This document shows positions 23,579 to 35,285 of a stretch of 64,000 bases of DNA, piece after piece (the stretch's first letter is position 1; each line of letters starts with the position of its first letter). The stretch is from contig CM040085.1 in assembly GCA_022496805.1 (NCBI GenBank), positions 22,163,811-22,227,810 on the forward strand, in the 5' to 3' direction. Under the pieces are notes generated by a model. It had not been told where the DNA came from and did no database searches. It saw only the letters and a list, made by a program, of their open reading frames with translations. Both the position numbers and the translations under genes were made by a program. Source of the DNA: Pohlia nutans. Taxonomy: Eukaryota > Streptophyta > Bryopsida > Bryales > Mniaceae.

Positions 23579-24268
23579 GTTGGGGAATAATTGCGAGAGG
23601 TCGATGTGTCTGTATTTGAAGGTCTAGGTTTGATTCATGTGTGGCTACCAATTCATGTCGTTTGGCATTGTTTCTATTATGAATTGAGTGTGATATTTCT
23701 TTCTGGTTTTTAGTCTAGAGGAGTATTAGTAATTGTGGTTGTTTATCTTTTGGTAATTTCTATATGTCTTTGGGTATGTATAATGTGTTGTAGGCATTTA
23801 ATAGCATTCTTGTGTATTGCTTTTAATGGCTTGTTAACCCCTAAAGGACCAAGCATCCATATTTAGGATGATGTACAGAAACAATCACAGTTTTCTCATC
23901 CGTTATGCACTTTTAGCATAGTGAAATTTTTACTATATATTTTATGGGAAGTTAGCTTCGTGCATGTGTGATCCGATTAGAAAGGGCATGATTTGTGAAA
24001 TTTCTATGCCTCATTTCAAATTGTAGTGATTCACCCAAAATTTTGAAGATTTCAGTATAAAAGTGCTCTTGAAAAAGTAAACTCATAAGATTAAGCAATC
24101 AAAAATCTCCAAAAATCACTGCACTTTGAGTATTACATTTCAACCAATCACAACAAGTTTCATCCACATGTTGTCAATATCTTATTCGTAATCCAATTAC
24201 AAAATAATTTTGAATTTTAAGTTTCAAATTTTATACAATTGTTTTGGTGATCGCAATCATAGATCTAA

Positions 24269-24438
24269 AGATAGATAGAAACACCAACCTTTGCCAGGCC
24301 GGCGACAAAACTACTCTATCCTTTCGGGAATGGACGCTATAATAACGACATAACATATTAAAAGGGAGCCAGATTGCAGTTGGGGGATATTTGGTCCCAA
24401 GTGTGTTGGTCCCAAGTTTGTGGGGCGTTTGTGTTATA

Positions 24439-24502
<64 letters not shown>
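24269..24502 (-). mobile_element. SINE-like short retroelement inserted in the group B element
   Basis: Bounded by the 5-bp direct repeat tctaa (24264-24268, 24503-24507). Starts with a gatagatagaa stretch, i.e. an (ATCT)n tail read on the minus strand, followed by ggccggcgacaaaactactct and cctttcgggaatgg, which match the copy at 24955-25090 in reverse complement. The other edge carries a long (TA)n run at about 24434-24500. Confidence 0.6.
24434..24500. repeat. (TA)n microsatellite
   Basis: Almost pure TA dinucleotide run of about 65 bp; the length is likely variable between individuals. Confidence 0.95.
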
Positions 24503-24505
<3 letters not shown>

Positions 24506-24954
24506 AATTGTATAGATAGAATCTAAAATTCATAATGTACAGATTTTATTTATACATCAAGTTCAAAATATGAATCCCTTTTAGTTGCATCTTATAAGAC
24601 ATCTTTAAAATTCTCCAAATGTAGAGAGGGATGAGGACCTTTAAGGACTAATTAGCGTCATATTAACCTTGAGATATGGTTTTTCATTGAGTGTGTATTT
24701 GATAGCCTTTGTGTATTGCACCTTGGGGTCCGTCAATAATTACTAACTTAGTAGGGGAATTATGGTCTAATTTTGGTTTTCTATGTCTTTCGTCTAAAAA
24801 GTGGCACATATTTCATTTCTTCATTGGTTATGTTGTCTGGTGAGAATCTATCGTTGTAGTATGTGAATTCCATGATTTGTATGATGATGAATGGGTTGGG
24901 TTTTGATGGGTGTGGTACATTGTGCATGTTGTTCAATATATGCTAAGATTACTA

Positions 24955-25090
24955 GAGTGTCTATTCCCGAAAAGAGAGAGTAGTTTTGTTTCATTGTCCC
25001 TTTGTCTGGTGGACACGGGTCACTATTATTACAAACAAATATTTTATTCACGTCAGCCTTGCAAGAGGACGGTAGTTATATCTATCTATC
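24955..25090 (+). mobile_element. SINE-like repeat with (ATCT)n tail, copy 1
   Basis: Contains tattcccgaaaagagagag, tttgtctggtggaca, attttattcacgtcagcc, gcaagaggacgg and ends in atctatctatc. Other copies: 29144-29245 (+), 31744-31840 (-) and 24269-24502 (-). Non-coding, about 100-135 bp. The simple 3' tail and the 5-bp duplication of the 24.3-kb copy point to LINE-type retroposition. Confidence 0.6.
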
Positions 25091-25273
25091 TCTTCAATGC
25101 TAAGAGCACCCGCACCCATGTCCTTCCAGAGTTTGACACACGCAATAACTAAATGAAAAATGCTAAGGGCCCTTAAAAAATGCCTCTTAAGAAATGGCCC
25201 TTGCAAATCTAAGTTTAGTTGCACATTCTACTTGTGATTGGTCCATTGACAATTCGATGTGCACTTTTGGTGT

Positions 25274-26070
25274 TTAACCCTTTAACGCTTTGGGTACTGT
25301 AGCAGGGTTCATTGGTTTTCACTAGGTTTTTCCACTATGATTGTAACTTCCAGAAATAGAATGGATTAAATTAGAAAGTAACCGTACAATTGTATTCTCA
25401 ACTGGAGTGCAAATATTTTGCCAAAATTAGAGAATCATCCAATGGTGGGATTGGAAGATCATAGTATGTTTTTGAACTGTATAATGCACACTCAAAAATG
25501 AGATTTTGGAGGGTGTGTGACTTCAAAGTTAAATAGAATTTGGGTAAAATTTTCTAAAATGAAAGTAAAGATGGTCAAGAATGACCTATGTCAACACCTC
25601 TCTGTTGCAATCTTTCATGTTAAGAACGGACTCACACATAATTATTGTGAATTTTATAAGTGAGAGTGACTTATCCATGTACGGTTTAGGACAAAAATTT
25701 ATACATTAAAATATGAAAGAAGTTAGTACATGGATCAAGATCGGAATACATACACTAATGGAACATGAGCAAGAGAACACAACTCAAAAAAATAAAATAA
25801 GATAGCTAACTTCCAAACACAAGAAATACCGCAAAGTACATGTGTTGTATTGTAAGTATTTACTGTATTTTCAAGTATTTACAGTATTTTCGGGTATTGT
25901 TCATAGGTATTTTGATAGTTGTACAATTCCAAATTGAGATTTTCTTTTTCTAGAAGATGTATATTATATTGCTCATCATCTGAACATCACAATTCAAAAT
26001 CCAATTCTTCACGGATTTTCTGTTATTCGCGTTTTTGACACAGCAGAGACCACAATGTTAAGGGGCAGTT
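25274..26070 (+). mobile_element. TTAA element, group C, copy 1 (about 797 bp)
   Basis: TTAA 25274-25277 followed by ccctttaacgctttggg. The interior aligns in order with 53416-54223 (caaaaatgagattttggagg, acttcaaagttaaatagaa, tgtacggtttaggacaaaa, acactaatggaacatgagc). The right end (gttaaggggcagtt) is degraded. Confidence 0.7.
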
Positions 26071-26490
26071 GAGGATGGGTGAGCGTAAGTTCAAGGGCTC
26101 TTCAAATGTAAATGAATAATTTTAGCGAGTCGGCTTTAGCATGCATGGATGCGAATAGTGTTTCAGAACGTAATTTTGCATTGCACTGACATTGTTGTGT
26201 GTTGCATGTGCATGGTAGTAGCCAGAGTGGGACTGTATTTTCAATCGTTCAATTTCGATTTTTACAATCATTTATCAAGTTAAATCATAGTGTGTCAGTT
26301 TCTTCCTCGTGAACATCTTGCGTAATTTGCATACTGTTGTGTCGTTTTGTTGAGCTTTTATGCTGTAAAGGTGAATCATTCAGGAGATAATTGGCAGGGG
26401 CAATGATCATAGTTTTCGTCTCACGTAACTTATCTGTTGTATCACTGCAAGTACCAACTGCAGTGCATATGGCAACTGAATTCTAATTCA
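26071..26490. other. Intergenic, no gene seen
   Basis: Somewhat less AT-rich than its surroundings, with no supported frame. Confidence 0.4.
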
Positions 26491-27259
26491 CATAACATTC
26501 AGTAGCCTTCGCTGGCTCTGCCTTGCCCTTGAGGAGAATGTGCAGAATATCCAACATCATCATCCATGCAAAATCAGTAGCTAGCTTGTTTTACAGGAAG
26601 GCGGAGGTAATGGCAACTGGGAGGGGAAGGTCAACAAGATCTCAAAGCTCCAAACACATAATAAAAAAGAAAAAGAAAGTTTAGTGACTTAATAGAGTTA
26701 TTTGTAAAGGCATCCGGTCTTTTGTCCTCCTTTTTTCATGGACCAAAGCTGGTACCAGAGCTGGTCGTCATCAATCTGACACCACTCCTCCTCACGGTCC
26801 CACCCCACTACCCAATTCTTCTCCCTCCCTCCAAATTTTTATGAATAAAAATTTCAATCTATCCAGTGTTCTATTCTGGGTCTGCAGTGAGATCATGCCG
26901 ATCCTGTCCTTTCCAAATTACAGGTCAAAAAGAAGGGTTTTGAGGGACTTTACAAATAACTCTAATGCCGGCACTCAAGCAGCACACCCACCAACGCTGG
27001 CTGAAAGCTTTTAAAATTAAATAAAAAGTATTGATTTTTTTTAAAAATATTAAAATTTTGGTTGGTGCTACAGTCGCCAAGCTATGAGCCTGGAGAGTTT
27101 TTTTTTGGTGGTTTTTTTTTCTCCTTTTCTTTTTTCATTCTTTTTTCACTGCACTCCAACGACCTCCAACAACCAACTATGTCCATCCTTTTTCTAATGA
27201 AATTCTATACCGTTGGATGAATATGAAAGCAGTGCGAGTGAAGGCTACTGAATGTTATG
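26491..27259. repeat. Element L copy 1: region bounded by a 20-bp perfect inverted repeat
   Basis: cataacattcagtagccttc at 26491-26510 is exactly inverted at 27240-27259. A closely related pair (cataacattctttag...) flanks 35267-35964. Both regions hold a copy of the 3-bp-target MITE. The interior is otherwise non-coding. The class is unknown. Confidence 0.55.
26694..26963 (+). mobile_element. MITE with AGAGTTATTTGTAAAG ends, copy 1 (270 bp)
   Basis: Inverted ends AGAGTTATTTGTAAAG and CTTTACAAATAACTCT with 3-bp target duplication AAT (26691-26693, 26964-26966). Its sequence is present inverted at 35306-35563 with high identity, so the family moved recently. Three-base target duplications fit CACTA or PIF/Harbinger; the ends are not CACTA. 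Confidence 0.88.
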
Positions 27260-27627
27260 AAATGGAATTATGGAAGTATGGATTGACCAATTTGAACTCC
27301 TAGATTTATTTGACAAGCCTTACTGCTGTTGTGCCCCTGTGTTGCATTTACTGTAATCCTAAAACGACGGAACATGGGGTTTTTTTTTTTTCTCAAAACA
27401 CGCCAAAAATATCATTTCTAGTGCATTGAACTAAAATGAATGAAAATGGTTTGTTTGTTCTGGAAGTTTTGACCGCATAGATTGTAAGATTATAAAAGTT
27501 TGAAGCATGTTTTGCACCATGCCAAACAAGGTTAACAAAATTTGAATATTCTTGAGTTAATTTTTTTGTGTTACAGGAAGTTGAGCTCTTGAGATTATGA
27601 TGAAGAATTTAGCTAGGAATTTATGAA

Positions 27628-27673
27628 AATAATAATAATAATAATAATTATTATTATTATTATTATTATTATT
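27628..27673. repeat. (AAT)n-(ATT)n palindrome
   Basis: A run of aat triplets turns into a run of att triplets, making a perfect palindrome of simple sequence that could extrude a cruciform. It lies about 20 bp before a TTAA element. Confidence 0.9.
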
Positions 27674-27693
27674 GTTATTTTATTTTCATTCTT

Positions 27694-28273
27694 TTAACCC
27701 CTAAACATCCTCACCCCTCTCCTAATTCGGCAGTAACTTTGCAAAGATGCATTATAAAATGCAATTAAGAGGGATATTTTGAACTTGATGTATGAATGAA
27801 AGTTGTACATTATAAATTTTAGATTCTATTCATACAATTTGATATGCAATAGCTATCACCAATATTTTATATAAAATTTGAAACTTTAAATTCAAAATTC
27901 TTTTTGTAATTCAATTACAAATAAGATATTGACAATTTGAGGATGACATTTGTTGTGATGGGTTGAAATGTAATACTCCAAGTGAAGTGATTTTTGGAGA
28001 ATATTTGGTTGCTTAATTTTACGAGTTTCTTTTTTGCAAGAACACATTTACACGAAAATCTTCAAATCTTTTGGTGAATCATTGCAACATAAAATGAGGC
28101 ATAAAATTTTCACAAATCATCTCTTTTTTAATCTAATCATATTTGCATGAAGCTATCTTGCCATAGTATTTTGTAGTATATTTTTTCCTTGCAAAAAGTG
28201 CATGACAAATGAGAGAACATGGATGGAATTTGTACATCGTTCAAAAATGGACGGTTGGGCAGTTAGGGTTTAA
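27694..28273 (+). mobile_element. TTAA element, group B, copy 1 (580 bp)
   Basis: TTAA 27694-27697 then CCCCTAAACATCCTC; right end ggcagttaggg then TTAA at 28270-28273. Interior phrases (gcaaagatgcattataaaatg, tttttggagaatattt, acaaatcatctc) recur in the copies at 31942, 55576 and, reversed, 23834. Non-coding. Confidence 0.82.
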
Positions 28274-29143
28274 GATGAATACAAGATGGAAAAGAAAAAG
28301 AAACTAAAATGGAATCAAAACATATCATTTTTAATAGTGAGAATGTTGTAGGAAGCTACTAAACCACTCTATGAGGTTTTTTTGTTTTTTTTGTTTTTGT
28401 TTTTTTCAAATAGTAAATATTGAATTTTGAAAAAGAAATCTTTTACTTCTTTTAAGAAAATTCTTTTATTGTTAAAAGAACTCTTTATAATTTTCACATC
28501 ACCATTCAAAATGGAACAGTTCAAAACTTTCTATGTACGGTAAGTATGGATATATTCTATGCAAACCAATTACTATTTTGAAACATTTGGATTTAAAAAA
28601 ATAAAATTGAATCAACTATTAGGATTGCCCAAAATATTTTAGGAAAAATAACTTTTTTTCCCATGCACCAATAGAAAAAATTATATTTTGCCATCTTGCA
28701 AATTATTGCGGCTTTAATCAAAATTTCATAAATATCTAAAAATAATATCTGATTGCACATGAATCTGCCTGCTTTCGGCTACAACATGTGTGTTATCAAT
28801 GTTATTAAAAGAGAAAAATGATAATCTTGTTTCTATTTTGAAAATTCAATTGCATTAAAGTATATATTCTTTGAATATTGTATGAATATTGATAGATGAC
28901 GCCACAAATTTAATGTGTATGTTCTCTTACTACGTATGCACCTAGGTATACTACCATAGTCATTGGCTACTTCAACGAAAATTCAATTTTTTTTCGAAAA
29001 GTCAAAATATTTGAAAATTGTTTTTTAAAGTTGTCAAAAAATCTTTAAAAAAGAGCTTTTGGAGCAATTTCTTAATCTCTAACTACATTGAATGGCGTAT
29101 TTACTGTCCATGACACTATAATTTCTCGAATTTGGGTTTTGTA
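28274..29143. other. AT-rich intergenic DNA, no gene seen
   Basis: No supported frame; mostly A/T homopolymer-rich sequence. Confidence 0.45.
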
Positions 29144-29245
29144 CCAATGGCCGTTTGTCCGGTGGACACTGGCTCATTGTCAAAACGAACAGACACTTTA
29201 TTCACGCCGGCCTCGAAAGAGGTCCGGAGTTTTTATCTATCTATC
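29144..29245 (+). mobile_element. SINE-like repeat with (ATCT)n tail, copy 2
   Basis: Contains caatggccgtttgtccggtgg, cagacactttattcacgcc, cgaaagaggtccggag and ends tttttatctatctatc. Confidence 0.6.
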
Positions 29246-29991
29246 TTTTCGAATTCAGACACTGTTTAATTTTTAAGGAGATATGGTGTCTTCGTAAGGA
29301 AAGAAATGAATGTAGTGTTCTAATGACATATAGCAATTTATAATAAATATGCCATGCCACCTCATGCAACTCTCGTTACTTGAAAAGAACATGGCACTCT
29401 CAATGAAAGTGGGAATGACAAGTGACAAACTCCTATGTAGTGTCAAGGGACACTAGTTCTCTTCACCTTTGAACGAATTGTGGTAAAAAACATCAGTTAT
29501 CTCTAGACACTAAATATACCATTCAGTGTGTTGAAGATTTTGAGCATAACTTTAATGTGCTATAACATGCCATTTCTACAGCTTTTGTTAAGTAGATGTT
29601 CAAAAGGAAGAAGAATGCTAATAAAAAGGAAGAAGAATGTAAGTAGAATCTAATTTTGTTTGTATAGTTGAGTTAAAATTAAAAAATAAAACAATTTTTT
29701 TTTCAAATCGATTTAGAAACATCTAAATTTGAAAATCTATTAAAAACAAATTTTCAATTTTCAATATATTAATTTTGATATGTGCAAGACAATTTTTCTG
29801 AATATGTAGTACAAATTGTACAACACGTATGCAAGGACAATTCCACTATTGTTGTGCCAAACCCCGGCATGGAACAACCTAGGCATTACAAGTTTACAAC
29901 CACTCCAAGTCTAGTGAACAATAGAGTTCACCAAAAAGAAGTGCATCCAACCTTCCTTTTTGCTCTACTTCTAACCTCTTTATTGAACTAT
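29246..29991. other. Intergenic, no gene seen
   Basis: No supported frame or recognised repeat. A 71-codon frame at 29782-29997 has no family resemblance that I can see. Confidence 0.4.
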
Positions 29992-30236
29992 ACTTAGATT
30001 GAATAGTGTCGTGTCATAGATTGTCTCCTTGTGGGCTATGGGCTTGGAGCTTTGGTGGAAGGTGTGGGAGCCATAGCGAGGTATGGAAAATAACGACAGT
30101 GCCTTGTTTTCAGTTGTCTCCCAACTCGTCATAGACTAGTCTATGGTTTGTTTATATTTCAATATGAGTTCATGAGGAATTTAACACGAGTTTTGTCAAA
30201 ACTTTCCTCTTTGGGCTAACTTTTTGGTAAACTCTA
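29992..30236 (-). repeat. Dispersed repeat, inverted partner of 21005-21252
   Basis: See the partner entry. The pair is separated by about 9 kb and is diverged by roughly a fifth on visual comparison. Confidence 0.7.
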
Positions 30237-31111
30237 ATCCTAAGGATTCAACTATAAGCTCTTTTTGTCAACCATGGAAAATAAATTTAGCAGTATTTCT
30301 TTTGGTCATGAAAGACAAGTGAGTGACGGGACCCGTCTAACCAAATTTTTGGTTTTTCCGTTGGTAGAACACCACACACCCTGGAATGTAGTAACGTAAG
30401 GATAAATTGAATAGGATATTCTATTAAATTGTTTGTTATAACAAGGCAATTTCATCCTAATCATGGCGATTTAAGTTTTTATTATTTTATTTTAAAAAAA
30501 AATCGGCAATTTCATTCACTTTTTTGTCCATTTTTCTAGTATAAAAGTAGCCACTCTCAAAACCAAGTAAGATCATGATGAAAATTTACCCAAAAAAATT
30601 GGTTGGACCTGTCAACAATCAACATCGAGCTTCCAAGTGACGAAGTGTAGGTACAAGTTGAAATAAGGTCCAACTTCCATGATTGGGTGAAGTTTCTCAC
30701 TACAAGATAAATTTTAGGGATTTTGGGGGACGAAGTTCTACATTACAACTGAACTTTTGAGAAAAAGGTGATGAATAAGTTGTCATTATAGAATGGGTTC
30801 TCAAATTCAATGGCAACTTTTCCCTAATCAATAAAAACATCACTTATGCAAGTCCATAAAAGTGTCAGAAACAAGAGGCTAGTCGCGTAGTCTCTACCTT
30901 GATATTTACTCCAAATTTACTTTTACGGCTAGTTTTTACTGCCTAGCCGTATAACTCCTAAAAACAAAGCGTTTCTGTACGATAGTATCTTCTATAACGA
31001 CCACTTTTCCCCTCCTCTTACCTACTTCCGGCAACTTCTCAAACCCGTGGAAGTTGGCTCTATATTATCAGAATGGTCACTTACTCCAAAGTGTCTCTGT
31101 ACTTTTCCAGC
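30237..31111. other. Intergenic, no gene seen
   Basis: No supported coding frame or recognised repeat. Confidence 0.4.
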
Positions 31112-31409
31112 TAAGGTCGAGGCACCTAAAGCCGACCAGGTACCTATAACGGATCAGGCCTAATTTCTAGATTTTGAAAGGGAAGATGTACCTCATTTGT
31201 ACATTAGAGCATGTGATCGGTTATGGGTTCTGAAGTACTTTTCACTTTGAAAAATTGTACAAATTTCAATATTGGGAAATAATTCATGGAAAAATTTGCA
31301 TTCTCCGCGAAAACTAACTTCCAACCCAGGAAAAATATCACCCTATTAATGGCTGGTCCAAAAATAGTGTAGATAGCTTAAGTGATCGGTTTTAGGTGCC
31401 TCGACCTTA
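31112..31409. mobile_element. MITE-like element with 19-bp perfect inverted ends (298 bp)
   Basis: taaggtcgaggcacctaaa at 31112-31130 is exactly inverted at 31391-31409. Further phrases inside (gccgaccagg / gtgatcggtt) are weakly inverted. The outermost TA at each end could be a TA target duplication, as in mariner-type MITEs. Non-coding. Confidence 0.6.
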
Positions 31410-31743
31410 GATGCTTCATCCCTAAGGTCTGCAAAGTTGGCTTTGGCTTTATGAGGGATATTGAGAACATGGGTTACACGTGTCAGCCTTAGCATCATCT
31501 ATGTTGAATGTAAATCATTGGAATAGACATCAGAGAACTGAGAGGGGCATACAGTTTATATATCACGATATTTGGGGAAAGCGAAAAATAAAATAAAACA
31601 AAATAAAAATAAAATCTCCGTCACTGTATATAACATTCTTCAGGAACTGCCTTGAAAAGAATCTTAAAAGATTCTCACACAATTTTGGTTGGCTATGACA
31701 TGGAAATTTGAACAAACAAATTTTTGATGCATGTTGGTTTCTA

Positions 31744-31840
31744 GATAGATAGAATCTCCGGTCCTCTTTTGAGGTCAGCGTGAATAAAGTGTCTGTTCGT
31801 AATGTCAATGACCCAATGCCCTCCGGACAAAGGGCCATTG
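31744..31840 (-). mobile_element. SINE-like repeat with (ATCT)n tail, copy 3
   Basis: Minus strand: starts near ccaatggccctttgtccgg and ends atctatctatc (seen as gatagatagaatctccgg on the plus strand). Confidence 0.6.
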
Positions 31841-31941
31841 GATATTTTGGTTCTACTGAAAAAATGGAGGTAATTCTTTAGTTTTTTCATGTCAAATGGG
31901 AGGTATCATAAATTTTAGGAAGAAAACAAGTGCCTGTCACT

Positions 31942-32510
31942 CTATCCCCTAAACGTCCTCACTCCTCTTCAAATTTGGAAATTTTGCAAAGATGCATTAT
32001 AAAATGCAATGCAGAGGGACATTTTACACTTGATGGATGAATAAAAGTTGTACATTATGAATTTTAGATTCTGTCCGTACGGTTAGATTTGTGATTGCTA
32101 TCACCAACATTTTTGTAAATTCTTGAACTTGAAAATTCTTTTGTAATTTGATTACAAATAAGATATTGACAATTTGAACATGAAATTTGTTGTGATTGGT
32201 TGAAATGTAATACTCTAAGTGTAGTGATTTTGGGAGATTTTTTGGATGCTTAATTTTACGAGTTGACTTTTTTAAGAGCAATTTTACACTGAAATCTTCG
32301 AAATTTTGGGTGAATCACTACAACATGAAATGCGGCTTAAAATTTTCACAAATCATCCCCTTTCAAATCGGATCACACATGCATGAAGCTAACTTCCCAT
32401 AAAATATATAGTAAAAATTCCACACTGCAAAAAGTCAATGACGGATGAGAAATTTGTGTGTGATTCTGTACATTGTCCACATTATGGATGATTGGATGTT
32501 TAGGGGCTAT
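31942..32510 (+). mobile_element. Group B element, copy 2, flanked by CTAT instead of TTAA (569 bp)
   Basis: Left CCCCTAAACGTCCTC and right ggatgtttagggg ends are well kept, but the 4-bp flanks are CTAT at 31942-31945 and CTAT at 32507-32510. As both sides agree, this looks like insertion at a non-standard 4-bp target rather than decay. Contains the internal motif tccgtacggttag. Confidence 0.8.
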
Positions 32511-33467
32511 AATGGATATTAGATTTTTATCTTTTATTTTGTTGCCGTCAATAGTGGCTAAAGGTAAGTTTTTACAATCTATACAAAATGTTCTTTTGTA
32601 ATTTTGTCACTCTATTGTGATTTATTACTATTTATCTCTTTAGGATATTAGAGATCTTATTGGAGAGTAAAATTCGATCGGATTTTACGCCCTTTGTTAA
32701 TAGATTCAATTGACATTTCTTTGTTTTTTTTTCAAAAGTTGAAACATATAATTACCTCGCAATCAAATAAAATTTCTATAAGTTGAAATTCATGTATATA
32801 CAAACAATTACATTATGTGAGGCTTTGTCCCTATAGCAAATACACGATAGTATTAGCTCAATTTTCAATTAAACTTGATTACCTAATAGTAGATTTCATT
32901 TCATATATTAGAAATGTAACTTTTGCTGATACAAACCTTCTTCTTCTTTGGTCTAGAGTCACATATATTTTTACATTAGTCTCTTAATTTTAAGGTTTTC
33001 AAACTTGAATCATGTTGTTTTCTATGAGATTTTCAATTATTGGTCTTTGTTCAATTCAAAGCTAATGTTTGGTTAACCCAATGCATGTTACGTATCATTT
33101 TTCAAATAATTAAAAAATAAATAAAATCTATCTCCCATCCAAAAGGTTTAAATCTCATAAAACCATCAATATGTACGTTTTCACTCCTTGAAAGCTTTCT
33201 AATGGTACCAAAAAGAATGCAATTAGCTCCATCTTTGTAGAGATTTACGACGTGGTAACAAAAGAAACGAACAAACATATACCTTCAAAAATAAACTAGT
33301 ATGGCTCATGTTTTTGTAACAACTATAATGACCCGTCATTCTAAATTCTTTTTATTTTTATAGATTTTCATATTTCATGTAATTAGATCAAATGAAACTC
33401 AATAATTCCCATTTCATATGTCCCGAGACTCCCGAGCTCATGTCATCACAAACATACACACCTTTTT
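32511..33467. other. AT-rich intergenic DNA, no gene seen
   Basis: No supported frame. Near 33199-33235 the phrase gaaagctttctaatggtaccaaaaa resembles the tandem repeat at 56675-56960. Confidence 0.4.
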
Positions 33468-34746
33468 TTAACCCCCAAATGTGTGGGGAGGCCAAAAATT
33501 GGCTTATGAATGTAACTCACTATTCAATTCCAACTACTATATGGATTGTTTTCATCCAATTCTTTTCATGAAAGATTTTTGTTGGTCATGCTACATCTTC
33601 AAATTAAATTTAGATCATTCAAGCTATTGTTGGGTTTCACATGGGTCCCAACTACTAAAAGAGTAGTAAATACGTTTGACCATGTAGTGTATTTTGGATT
33701 TTTATGTTTTTTCTACTTAAACTAAATTTAGGCCATAAAAATGGGTTCTACAACATTTGAACTTAACCTCTGAATGATAGTGGGGGTAAGGGCAAAACCT
33801 AAATGTGTTATAAAATGATAATTCTACAACTTTGAAGAAGTTTGGTCCAAAAGAGAAAATGAGAAGCATGATGTTTAGTAATTATCAGTACGGTCAAACT
33901 TTAAAAATATATTTAACATACTCATTTAATGAATTTAGAAGCATTTATTGTTGAATATTCACCAAAAGTACAATTTTATTTTTAGAATCTGAAATTTGGT
34001 ATGATTGGTTAAAACTAGACATTATATTCTATAATTTTAAAGGAATTTTTTTAAAGGAGATAACATCATCACTTTTCCAAAATAGTAAGTTTTATAACAC
34101 TAAGACAACGTCGAGGTGTTTGTCTTTGAAAAGTTATCCTTGGTGGAGTTTAACTCGGATTGACATGATTCAAATTGGATTGGAAAATAGACCTCATTTC
34201 CTATTTAGAAATATTTTTATTTTATATAAAAGTATTATTTTCATCTTGGACAACCCGTAAAAAAAGGGCATCGACCATAAAATGGTCGTTTGGTCACTTA
34301 GGAATTAACTAACAAAATGAAGCTTACTATGTCTAGTTTCTACCCCACTTTGAATTTTTGGAAGAATCTGAAAATCAAGTGTTTTATTAGAGTTAGAAGT
34401 TCGACGTGTACTACCATGGTGTAGCAAAAATGTATAAATTCAAATACATGGATGGTTTTCATTTACTGTAATGTTCTTCATTGTAATTTACACCTTTGAT
34501 TAAAAAATCAAAAATTTTAAGTACATTTTGTAATTGACACGAATTTTCTTTCAAATCACTTCAAAAAATCATACTAATTTCAAAATTTGACCAAAATTTG
34601 TGAAAATTTCATAATTTGTAGTCGACGAATTGCCTCATCTACAAAAGATATAAAATTGAATTCTTATCTTATTTATAGTGGCAAAATTGAGTGTGACAGG
34701 TAAAGCATGATTCCATGGTCATAGGCCAGACGTTTCAGGCGGTTAA
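33468..34746 (+). mobile_element. TTAA element, group D, copy 1, carrying a nested group E element
   Basis: TTAA 33468-33471 then cccccaaatgtgtggggagg; right end agacgtttcaggcgg then TTAA 34743-34746. It aligns with 54220-54937 in order, except for 33763-34308, which is an inserted element. Without that insertion and its duplicated TTAA it is 737 bp, close to the 718 bp of the other copy. Non-coding. Confidence 0.85.
33763..34308 (+). mobile_element. TTAA element, group E, copy 1, nested (546 bp)
   Basis: TTAA at 33763-33766 and 34305-34308. The empty site is visible in group D copy 2 near 54506-54516, where gagcttaatcaacaaaatg has one ttaa. Thus target duplication of TTAA is shown directly. 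Ends: cctctgaatgatag and cacttaggaa. Confidence 0.9.
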
Positions 34747-35266
34747 GAGTTTTAGAATGTTAGACAAATACATAAAATAAAGATGTTGTAAGTCAGTCTT
34801 ATGATTAGAAGAATGTGCTGCAATTTAAAATCATTGCTTATTCATATAATATTTTTAGTGTGAATTGGAATCCAGTAGAATAAGACCCATTTTTTTCAAA
34901 TTTGATTTAAAAATAGAAACATGTGTATGATGCACTACAGTAACGTGAGTGGAATGGGAGTCCCCACCATTTAGCACACAATGGAAGCATGTGTTTCACA
35001 AAGAATGTATCTTGTGGGAAGGCTGCTGAATTGCATGGAATTTTTAGGGATGCACAAGTCTCGGCGCAGCAATATTAGACGCCATATCATGCTAAAGTTG
35101 CAACGAGCTCCAAAAAATGCTGTTCATTTCTCAGTCTCGTACCACGTTGGGAAGGGCACTAAGTTAAGCAGACGTTCAAAGTTTGCAACTCATCAGCTGC
35201 ATGCATGAGAGTCAATCATGGAGGGAAATCATGTGATTAACAAATTTGAAATAATTTACTCCCTTT
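34747..35266. other. Intergenic, no gene seen
   Basis: No convincing gene. A 75-codon frame at 34981-35208 (MEACVSQRMYLVGRL) has mixed composition but no recognisable domain. Confidence 0.35.
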
Positions 35267-35285
35267 ACATAACATTCTTTAGCTA

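Larger units (their letters stand above)
23834..24652 (-). mobile_element. TTAA element, group B, copy 4, interrupted by an insertion
   Basis: Starts TTAA-CCCCTAAAGGACC and follows, in reverse, the group B consensus (ccgattagaaagg, atttcaaattgtagtgattcacc, caaccaatcacaacaa) up to 24268, then resumes at 24503 (gatagaatctaaaattcata) to a degenerate right end near 24652. The gap is filled by the insertion at 24269-24502. Confidence 0.75.
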
